From Ciona intestinalis (Eukaryota; Chordata; Ascidiacea; Phlebobranchia; Cionidae): 64,000 nucleotides of DNA. The translations under genes were made by a program, and so were the position numbers. Each line of letters begins with the position of its first letter. Position 1 is the first letter of the stretch. The stretch is from contig NW_004190496.2 in the NCBI RefSeq assembly GCF_000224145.3, positions 1 to 64,000 on the forward strand, given 5' to 3'. Shown piece after piece: positions 13,201 to 23,900 of the stretch. The notes below the pieces were generated by a model. That model ran no database searches. It saw nothing but the letters and a program-made list of their open reading frames with translations, and was not told where the DNA came from.

Positions 13201-14088
13201 AACAGATTTTATTCTGCGGTGTCTATACAAATATGCAGGGTGAAATTATACTTATTTCATGTCTTGTTTAAAGGCTACAACAGCTTTTACCCTGCTCTCA
13301 TTTTATTTACTTTCATAGTTTGATTTCATGCAATTGTTTCAGAAGCTGTTTGCATTTTTAAAAACTTGGTACCTTTAGATTTAATTTGATCATTTACACC
13401 TTTATACAAATTTTGCCACTTTGTTCGCATGCCCTTTTTAAATATTCTTAAACAAATTTATTTTTTCTTTCTGTAGAATGTTGAATTTGGAGCCATGGCC
13501 TGAAATAACAGCCACAATATTGTTTGACTTTCTTGAAGTTGCTGGTCACGCTCTAATGGCTGCATATGGCCGACAGTTTGAAAAGCTCTTATACGCAATA
13601 TGTCATGACTATTTTCCTAAGTATGTATTATGTTTGAATATTTTTATTTTATAATGAATGTAACTTATCTATCCTCGCCAGACTGGAAAACGACAGTCAT
13701 TAAATTTTTTTTACAGAATTAAAGAAGTTTCAGGTAGCAGGGGAGGCCCAGTGCTCCGTTTAAAAACGTTTTTAAAAGTAAGTTTTTAACTCTTGATGAT
13801 ATTCCTATATGCCAAAAAGATATTGATATAATAAATTCCCCAAGTGTTTTACCAACTGTTGTTTTGTGGTTAACTTCCTTCCCTTTTTTCTTTAAACAAC
13901 ACGATGATAAAAAGTGTGGGAAAGAGTTTCAGTTAAAAAGTGTGTCTTTTGCACCCAAATCTTTCATTCATTCAACTATGGTTTATTTACAGGAATGCAT
14001 TCAGCATAAGAAAGTTTCGAAACCAGATGGACACCTGAGCGCAGAGTTCTGGGGTACCCATCATCATGCAGGGATTGTCGGGAATTAA
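7236..14088 (+). CDS. GLE1: GLE1, mRNA export factor (DDX19/Dbp5 activator at the nuclear pore)
   Basis: Sixteen exons: 7236-7328, 7714-7859, 8369-8464, 8739-8861, 9185-9283, 9493-9594, 9913-10100, 10272-10429, 10895-11008, 11329-11446, 11739-11833, 12357-12547, 12899-13066, 13477-13620, 13717-13777 and 13993-14088. They join in phase to 663 residues (human about 700). The N-terminus resembles human GLE1 (TTKGKLVYHND). Exons 4-8 form the Lys/Glu-rich coiled coil. The C-terminal GLE1 fold is plain: VIFMARKFVKQAESQV, TILGVWAQ, MSGLIRTYAAIIQ, NPHGIAQGWMWI, ATILFDFLEVAGHALM and FLKECIQHKKVSKP before a C-terminal FWG. From family knowledge, GLE1 with IP6 stimulates the helicase DDX19 at the cytoplasmic face of the pore and also acts in translation. 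Exon 11 is duplicated across an assembly gap; only the first copy keeps frame. AATAAA at 14132 follows the stop. Confidence 0.97.
11758..11990 (+). repeat. Copy 1 of a duplicated GLE1 exon 11 segment
   Basis: This 233-bp stretch holds most of GLE1 exon 11 (ending 11833) and the start of its intron. It recurs at 12050-12280, just beyond the N gap, with scattered substitutions and small indels concentrated in the intron part. This copy preserves the reading frame (ASIKGYAGASNHAVIFMARK), so it is taken as the real exon. Confidence 0.9.
12000..12049. other. Assembly gap (50 N)
   Basis: A run of 50 N of probably nominal length. It lies between two near-identical copies of GLE1 exon 11. This is the pattern left when two diverged haplotypes are laid end to end instead of merged. 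Confidence 0.97.
12050..12280 (+). repeat. Copy 2 of the GLE1 exon 11 segment, one base short in the coding part
   Basis: A near-duplicate of 11758-11990. After the shared codons for ASIK it reads GATTTCCCGG where copy 1 reads GGATATGCCGG, so it is one base shorter and shifts frame before the conserved NHAVIFMARK codons. It would break GLE1 if spliced in. Most likely it is the other allele with an edge-of-contig error, less likely a true tandem exon duplication. Confidence 0.85.
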
Positions 14089-14923
14089 ATATTTGTTTTT
14101 ACTAATTGTCACTGTGGCCAAAATATGCGTAAATAAAATTTTAACCCCTAATCCTAGAACGATGTTGTTATATCTGAGTGATAACAGAACAAAAGCTAAC
14201 ATGTAAGAAAACATGGCAAAAAACAAATGTGTTTTAGCAAATCATGGACAAAAAGATGGAGAAAATATTGATAAAAATTGTATACAACATGGACAGTCCA
14301 AGTTTTCATCAATGTTTCGTCGTATTTTGGTACATCTTTTCTTTAATTTTTGCACAATGTTTTTCACGATGCAAACGCTCTATCCACTGATAAACGGCGA
14401 CAAACGTTCGTCATCATGTTTTGTTGGTGTTTTCTGAGCATACCGCACGTATATTACGTGGCAATTTGACTTGCTTCGGAATCAGTTTCCGTTTTATCAA
14501 AACAAAACAGAGTAGTAATTTTAAATAGAGAAATGTCTATACTTTCCTTATTTTGCTCGTTCAACAGCAAAAAAAGTAAAAAGTTTTCTAGATACGTGAC
14601 AACTTCGCAAAGAATGTAGCTTTAGGTTGCCACTAATTAACTACAACTTCTCCTAATTCATTCCGCGTTTTTTTCTTGTTGCGCTCAAATTTTGATTTTG
14701 TGGTTAACGCATGGCGAGGAAAAATGAGAGATTTCGTCATTTACAGTTGAAATTAGGCTGTTATCTTGTATCTAATGAAACTTAATTAATTCACTGCCGT
14801 TTTTTAGGTATTATTCCTATTAACAATTACAATTTTTCAGTATTTTCGCCTGTAAACGTCCGGGGTAGGGTAAATTTGTACATAGTCAAACATAGTTCAT
14901 TAATTTCATTGGTTTTAATTAAA
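14089..14923. other. Spacer between GLE1 and NUP153
   Basis: Holds the GLE1 polyadenylation signal and the NUP153 5' region. A good acceptor (polypyrimidine then CAG, ending 14840) lies 83 bases before the NUP153 ATG with no paired donor recognised nearby. It may serve a 5' UTR intron or spliced-leader addition. No coding sequence recognised. Confidence 0.55.
14132..14137 (+). terminator. Polyadenylation signal of GLE1
   Basis: AATAAA 44 bases after the GLE1 stop codon. Confidence 0.55.
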
Positions 14924-17900
14924 ATGGAAAACCAAGCTGAAAAAGGTGGTGGGAAAATTAAAAAACGCAGCTCTAAAACAAGAAAACCATACAGCAGACC
15001 ACCTAAAAAGGTGGGAACTCTTCAAATAATGTATTTTACACTATTGCTAATGTATTTAAATTTGAAGTAATATTATATTCAACACTTACACTACTCTTCC
15101 TACTTGTAAGATGTGTATTTTTTTGCAGTTTTAGTATTTGAGTTTAGCAGCTACATTTTTGGATTGTGTTTTTTAATTTTTTGTTTTAACCATTTTTTTG
15201 ATTTCACCTGTATCCTCCAAGAAATTTAAAAAAATCTTATACTTCTGAAACTGGACATTCCATAGTCCCACTAAATCCTGAACATTACAAAAATCTTTAA
15301 AAACAGTTGTTGTAAAGTATGCTGTTCACTTGGTAGGCTGGTGGCGCACTCGGGGGGAAATAAGGTTGGACTATTTCCCCCATTGTCACCTTTTTCTGCT
15401 ATTTTACACAGTCAAAAATGACATCATGTTACAAGGTTCAAATGGGCAATTGCGAATTGTTTTAACAGTTATTGCAACTGCGACACAACCTTGTAAATCT
15501 TCTAATAAAACAAGCTAAATTTCTGTCACCGGAACTTGAATTTTTTTTATAAAACAATATTTTTAACCTGCTGTATATTTGTTTCAGTCAATTTTTACAA
15601 GAGTAACAGACTCGGTGAAAAACTTGTTCTCTTCACACTGGTTCACGCAAAGTAATGATGCAGCGGAAACATCAGTAGACGCAGGTATGTGTGAGTGGAA
15701 TCATAGTCACCGAACCTGGGGTGGCAGGGTAGACAGGCCTAGTAAAATTTCAATTTACAGTAACTAGCAATATCCACAAGTCTTTTTTTATCCACATTTT
15801 TACATGTCTTTAGTATTTACACATTTTTTTTAGCTTTTCTTTTCTGTAAGTGTTATTTTATTAGTGAAACACCAACAGTATAACATATTATTCTATATAT
15901 AAATACTAAACATTAAATCTTTTTTATTACCCAGATACTGAAGATCAACCAAGTACATCAAGATTTGAATCTCCATTAGCTTGCCCTTCTTTATCAACAA
16001 AGAGAAAACTGCAGGAAAATATTCCAAGTCCAGTGCAGGTAAATATAGGGACATTTTGAATTAAAATATACATATCGTCTGGTGCCGTACTGCTATAGCA
16101 GAGTGGATAGCGCAGCTGTAACTAATCCAGAGGTTAGGAAATAGAACCCCGCAATGCTAGGATAGATAGGTTCATTAATTTATAACAAATTCAATAAAAA
16201 TAGCTCAAAAATGCTCAAATATGTGTGTGGATGCTCAAATATGTGTGCTTATGCAATAAGTAGTACAAATGTATGCGCATTTAAATTCAAATCTTATCGT
16301 TTTCTTGCTCAAAAATATTCATATAGTTGACTGCATCACTTTAATTTTTGTAGACAAAAGTTCTTGTTATAGTACAATCATGCATTTCAAAAGGCTACTA
16401 ATCCTACTAATCTTATGATTTGTATAATAAAGGTCATTGCAGCTATATATATAACATGTTTATCAAATAGTTATGACGTTCCTCCTTTCGTTAACAGAAG
16501 TCACTAAATCAAGATGAATTTAAAAAAGTTTTTGGAAAATCTCAATTTAAAGAAAAGTCAAGTCCATTCTCATTGGAAAGAGGTAAACTGTATGTTTCTT
16601 TGTGTTTCTTTAGTTTTTATAAGGTATGTAACTTTTATAGTTGATGTGTAGTTTATGGATATATACTGCCATGAAACAAAAATAATCATCTACAGTGTTA
16701 CATATGTGGTAAGTTGTAACTGGCACGAGGAATAACGACTACCATCGCCCCACTACTAATAATATTAATTCTGCCAATAAAATCATAGTTTTTCCACCAA
16801 CCTCACGTTATTTATTTTCGCCCCAGCTGAAACTTCCTCTGTAGCATCCTCTAGTGGCTGTTCGTCGCAACCGGGTTCTCGAAGCAATTTAAACGAGAAA
16901 CCAAAAGCCCCGAGCCTTTGGTCATCCCTAGGTGGCAGCACGGAGCAACCAACGGAGCGGAACGGTCCCGTGTTCAACTCATCGTTGTTAGCAAGTGATG
17001 TGGTATGGGAAACAAACAGTGACGTTGATTTATTTAAATTCTAGGAGTTGCCAAACTAACATAGGTTACTGTAAGAATAGCTTTGAAATTTTAAGAACAT
17101 TTTTGAGATAAATTGATTTTGGAATTTGAAAATCTAAGGGTTGCTGCAACCCCTGCATATTTATCAGAGCATAAATAAACAGCAGATAGTTAGATATTTT
17201 AGTGCATCTTGTTCTGCTGTATATATTAGGTTGGGGTAAGATGGTCCTTGGTTTATTTTCTTTGTCATCCGATTTGGCGGTAAAAAAAAAGAAATTTGAA
17301 CATATGGTAGTTATATATTGTCTCTATGTAGGGTTTAACACCAAGCGCGAAACAAAGTTCATTTTATTCTGGGCGTGTCTCGTATGGTGGAGCAATGAAC
17401 CAATCACGGAACAGCATTTACCAGCCCTCCCCATATAAGGTAAGATATACATTTTGAATTTATTTCAAGAATTATGACCAAAAAGTTTTATAAAAAATAT
17501 GCATTCCTTTGGGAAATATAAGCATACTGCATGAAATAGGGTATACAAAATGTGTATGAAGTTTTACATAAATTTTTTATTAGCCTATTTCAACTTTGTG
17601 CAAACAAGTAAACTGTTCACTATCTAACTTTTAGCTACAACAATACACCCGTCCGCAATGGTAGCAACAACGAGCCTTGAACCAGAAACCTCTTTATTTT
17701 GACAGGCTTGCTAGCAGCTGTGGCACAGTGCCAAACAAATTTATAAAAGTTTTGCCCCCCGAGTTAAAATATAAGTAATCTATTTTATTTCCAGATCCCA
17801 CAAGCCACTAAAGTACAAGTGAGGTCGAAATCTCGTGCAAATGAATCCTCGCTTAATGTGACCACTAGAGGTGCACCAATGAGCTCAACAGCGAGGAAAA

Positions 17901-20900
17901 TATTGACAACCCTCGAGAAAATGTCGACTCCACTAAATGTGAGCAGATAATGGATGTGTTTATGTATTGTATAGAAAACTTATGTAATTGTTGTGATTAT
18001 AAAATGTGCTAAGATATGTTGTTTAGGCTATATATAGTTAAGGGTATTGGGCCAATTCTGGCCTAAATCCAAGGGTATTGTCTTTGACAAGGAACTCCCC
18101 ACATAGAATGGAAATGGAATACATATATAATTATGCTCGGTGAAATAGAAACTACTCTGTTCACCTACAAGGTTACAACTTAGCCCTATAAGTATTTCTC
18201 TGGTGCCGTGGCAGATTAGCTTGAATATACGTCTGCTTGGCCGAGACACTTTGCTCCAACCCAATGGTTTTTTGAAATACCTAACAAGTATATATTTCAC
18301 CCAGGATGCAAAGAGAATAGTCACCCACCAAGCTCCTATAAACAGATCTATGGTAAGTTTACTTTGATTGTTTATTCTGAAGAAAGATTAGGGGGGCATG
18401 ACACTTCACTCGATAGAAATACAAGTTTTGAAACAACAATCCCTTTTGTTGCTTTTGTAATGCCAGTGATGCTCAACCTTTTTACTGACCAGCGGCTGAG
18501 AACTACTAGTATATGCTATGTCTGCATTGCCTGCAACCCTAGGTTTGACATCTATGTTTATATTCATTCATTTAATGTTTTTTTCTTTAAAGGAGATTTA
18601 AAAAAATTAAAAAGGTATAAAAAATGGATAAATGTAAAAATCTCTCCTAAATATGACAATAAATCTAAAAAAAACTTATTTTCCTTTAGTTGTCTCGACA
18701 ATCAATGCGTCGTAAAACAATTGGACCGTCTATTCTATCGTCCAATAAACCCCCAACCACTGGTATGGTGTCGATGGCAGAAGCAACAAAACGTGTTCGA
18801 TCACCAAACATACCACTGAGTAAGGAATCTGCTACATGGTCGATAGCCAAGCGCGTTGCAACGTCCCAACCGTGAGTTTCAATTGTTTTGATTTACAGCT
18901 TAGCCGTAATGTCCGGGGCTGTGTCTGTGTGACATCATTTTTTAAACAGGTACAATATGTTTTAGTTCCCCAGTTCTGTAGCCGAAAAAATGCTTTACTC
19001 TGCTGTTAGATGTTTATACAAACAAACAGGGCCAAAGTTTGTTCTTCAATAACTATAAAAAATAACCTGCATTATAACAATGTCACCCTGGATTTTACTT
19101 AAAAAGCCTTAAAATTTGACATCTGTAATTTGAGTTGCAAACCCTTCAGTAATATGCATCCCAAAGGTTAAGAAGAACTAAAATCTTTACAATTTTAAAC
19201 AGTTTTCTAATGTGTAACTTACAAATCATCTCATATTACCACACAGCCCACCAAACACGGATATTCCTCATGGACCTCCAGCTCCCATCGCCTCCCTTTC
19301 ATCAAGTGGTAAGTTTATATTATTGTTGGATTTTTACTTAGTTGAGGTCCTACTGTGAGGCATGCCAAGGAACCTCAGTTCGGCCAAAGTTGGCCCATCA
19401 AAATTTAATACCTTACAAAAAATCAGTTTTTAAGTTTATAATCCTGCATTTTGTCTTGTTGCTGTTATGTGATGTTAACAGGGTCCACAATTAAACTTTA
19501 ACTCAATTATGGGCACAGTTTAAAAAGGGTTTAAATATGATGAAAAATGTATATAGCCTACGTTTATCCCAACAGTCTGCAACACATTAAACTCCATACC
19601 ATTATCTGCTTCTACCCTTTCAGCTGGTATGCGCTCCGGGGGCAAGATGGTTCGTAAAACGACCTCCCACTACTCCACAAAGAAACAAGAAGAGGAAGAC
19701 GATCTTCCTCCTCTCCCACTCCCCTCCGTTCCTCTCACTCTCTCATCCAACCTCCCTTCTTTTAACTTTGGTCGCCCCGGCAGCACATCAACCCCCGCCG
19801 TGTCAAGACCCCCCCAGCAGCGATCCGTTGTCCCGAAACAGCCGATGTACCAATTCGCCTCGCCCACAGCGCAGGCCACGCTTAGTACAACTACCCCCAC
19901 AAGTGATGGAGTGAGTATTTTTCTGTTATATCTGTAACATTGTTGTAAGCTTGTACATGTAATCCATTACTTTGTTTAGTAGAAAAATGAAAAATTGTTT
20001 AAAACTGATATATATATTTTTGTATATAATATATATATATAAATATAGGCAGTGATCCCAACCCTTTTTATACTGGTAAAGTTTTTAAGAATGTTCAAAA
20101 AGGTTGTAGTAAATAGATCAGATATCTAAGAATAAAATGTTTTGTTTTGAAAGTTGATTTGCTATAGTAACTGTTTAGTTTAAGTTACAATGTGGTAACA
20201 TTATTTACTCATTGGCTACATTTACTATTTGCTTCACATCAAATGTAAATGATTTACCTTGTGGAACATTGCCTTTGTAAATGTTCAATTCAAATTGCAT
20301 AACATTACTAACTGTCTGCTGTGTCTATTATAGAAAACGTTTTTAGTTTACTTTTGTAACAAAAGATTGTTAAAAAGTTTAAGCTAAAAGTTAGGTATTG
20401 AAAAATGGTATTAATTAATAATATTTAACTGTTTAAGAATATTGTAGCTGGCTGGTTATGTTTTTAAACAGCAGATTTCTTATTTTTATTTTCTGTATGT
20501 TCAATTGTTTTTAAAATAATAGAAATATATTTAAATGTATCTATTTTTCCAGCCCACGTTCAGGTTTAGTTCACCAAACACTTCTGTTAATGAAGGAAAG
20601 AAAATGAATGAAGGTGATTTAGTTTAGGGGTTTGACTTTTGAGTATACTGTAACATCTAGTTCGAATGTTTGCATTAATTAAATACATTAGGGTGAGGAA
20701 GACACCTTCAGCACATAATATCCAAATATTTACTACCAAATGACACAAGAAAATACAATGCGAGTGTGCCCCATCTCCCCCACCCTACTATATATACATT
20801 ATATATATGTATAATTTTATTGTTTTATATATTTTTATAAGAATGTTTTTTAAAAAAAATTACTACAACATATAATTGAGATGTTTGTGTACATATGTGT

Positions 20901-23900
20901 AATGTATAAACATATATATAGAAGTATATATATATATATATAATTTGACAATTTGTTATTTACACTTTTTTTTCAATATAAAGGAACTCCCCCAGTTGTT
21001 CCAGCCAAGCCTTCTCCATTACTAAAGAAAGGTGGTGTGATGGATATATTGGGTGAGAGGATATTTTCAATTGTTTTCATATCATAATTTTAAATTTATC
21101 TATTTTATTAAAATACCTAAAATAAAAAGTGTCATGTCACCCTTGGTACCCTTAACATTACAACCATGACATATGATATATAATGTATTATATTGGGTGA
21201 GAGGATATAATCATAATTTTTACCCCTAACATTACAACCATGTACACAATATATAATGTATTTTACTTCACAGGTAACAGCACACCTTTAAAACCGACAA
21301 CCAAGAGCTGTGAAGCGTGTGAAACCCCTAAACCTGGTCCAAAACCCATAACTGCGAAACCCCTGGCTCAAACCAACACATCTGGTGGTTTTATGGCCCC
21401 CAAAATGACAACTGACAAATGGGAATGTGATACATGCATGATAATGAATGCTAACTCAAGACTTTCTTGTGAGGCTTGTCAGTCGCCTAAACCCGGCAGT
21501 AAATCTGAGTTTGGCGCGAAATCAGCTGCTCAAACAAGCAAAGTAACTTTCTCTTTCGGGGCGCCGAAAACTGGAGAGAAAAAGTGGGAATGCGACGGAT
21601 GTATGTTGATGAATGATCCTAAATTTGATAAATGTCCTGCGTGTACAACGCCTAGACCGGGGGCTTCGGCTAATACATTAACACAGCCAAGCAAGGGGTT
21701 TTCGTTCGGTGCCCCTGCTGCTACAGCTGTGACTACTGTAGCATGCACTGCACCAAAACCTGGATCCACAACATCCACAAAACAAGTATCCTCTGAAAAA
21801 ACATCAGGATTTAAATTTGGCGGACCTGTATCTCAGAGTTTCCCCAAAAGCAAGACATGGGAGTGTATGGTGTGTATGCTGCATAATACTGAGGATAAAC
21901 AGAAATGTGCAGCATGTGAAACCACGCGTCCTGGTGCAATTATCATATCACCAATCAAACCCAATGATGTCAAAGCATCAGATAAAAAGTGAGTAATTAT
22001 GTAATTTGTTAAAAAAATGTTCGAGGCTTCAATGACATATAAAGGAAGTATTTAAATAATTTAATAAAAATAAATATTTGATTTTTTGGCAAGTTACAAA
22101 TATAAGTTAACGTTATATTAAGTCTGATAAAAAGTAAATCGTTCTGAAAAAGAAATTGTTAGTCCTTATCTTACTATTTGTACACCATGATTAGTGGGTG
22201 GGGCACTTGCCTCTAGTCTAGAGGTTATGGGGATCAAGGTTTAACGCTGCCACCATTGTGGACAAATGTGTCCTTGGGCAAGACATTTCGAAACAAAGAA
22301 TTTTAATTACCACGAAATACCTTTATGATAAACAATATATTTTGTTTCAGATTGCCATCATGGGAATGCGATGTGTGTATGGTTCAAAACAAAGGGGATT
22401 GCAATACATGTATTGCATGTACCAACCCTAAACCTGGTAATACACAGATTTGAGAACTTTATCTTTATATATTGTGTTGAAAATCTTTATTCTTAAAACC
22501 ATTTTCACAGAAATTTAATAAAAATGTTTTTTTTTGTGTCAGCCATACACAAAAACAATCACCCATAAAGTTGCATACGTGGTGACTCATAAGCTGGCAC
22601 GAGGTGTATGAAACAGAACATTCGTGTTATAAAAATTGTCATTGCCCTGCCACACAAGAATACATAAGTTATTGTTTCATGTTCTCTTGAAATTTACAGG
22701 ACAAACCAGTTCTGCTGCCAAAGCAACTTTTAAATTTGGATTTACCTCCGCGCCTCTTACTGAAACCTCTAAAGACACTTCAACAACAAAAACCCAGTTT
22801 AAGTTTGGAGTCCCCACTAATTCTACACCAGCCATGACAAAGAGTGATAACAAGCCATCTATACAGCTCCCTAAATCAGGTGGGTTCAAATTTGGAGTGC
22901 CCGCAGCAAAACCCTCGGAGGAAAAAAGTGCTGAGTCAGCGGATAAAACGGTGTCAAGTAAGAGAAAAAGCGATGACACAAAATGTGAGGAAGTAGCAGC
23001 AGTCACTAGTGCTACAACCCCTACTATAAGTGGTTCAAATTTTGGCATCATTGCTAAACCACTGACTACAGCAAAAACACCTATTTTTGGCGCAAATCAA
23101 GAAAAACCAAAAGTACCAGGTTTTGGGTCGAACCAGGAAAAACCAAAAGTACCAAGTTTTGGGTCGAACCAGGAAACACCAAAAGTACCGATGTTTGGAG
23201 CTAAACCAGACCAGCAAAAAGCACAAGTTTTTGGCTTAAACCAAGAAAAAACAAAACTGCCAAATTTTGATTCTAATCAAGAAAAACCAAAAATACCAAG
23301 TTTTGGTTCAAGCCAAGAAAAACCAAAAGCATCAATGTTTGGTTCAAATCAAACCACGACATTCGGACAACCTGCAAGCTTACCAACACAAATTAAAGTT
23401 GCTGAACCAGTGACCACTGTGGTGGCAGAAAATAAGGCAACAGGTATGTGAGTATGTTGAGAGTGATAATAAAATTTAATTATATATTCTTGATTGTTTT
23501 GCATATTTGTGTGGGGTTATTATATTATGCAATGCCCAATTCTAACTTAAAACCTAGGACTCCTGGGCTGGCGTGCCACGCTGTAGGACCTCACCCACAT
23601 AGAATGAACACAAGTAGTATATAGATAAATAATCACTTGGAAAGTTACATATATGGTAACACGCAATTTGTTATCTATTTATAATATTTTAGGTTACTTT
23701 TAAAAAAATCCATATTTTTAGCTCCCACATTTTCCTTTGGCAACAAGAACTTGGATTTCGGAGCAAATCAAAGTTAGTTTCTGTTTATTTTTTTATCTAA
23801 CTTTAAAATAAAATAACAACTAAATTTCACTTTAGGTAAAACCACTGAAGTTCCCAAACCTTCTCCCCCTTCATTTAGTTTTGGTAGCAAACCTGGTAAG

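Noticed and set aside
16083-16150. tRNA gene candidate with an A-box-like TAGCAGAGTGG
   Set aside because: The B-box part is degenerate and no cloverleaf can be drawn. It is better explained as a decayed tRNA-SINE head.
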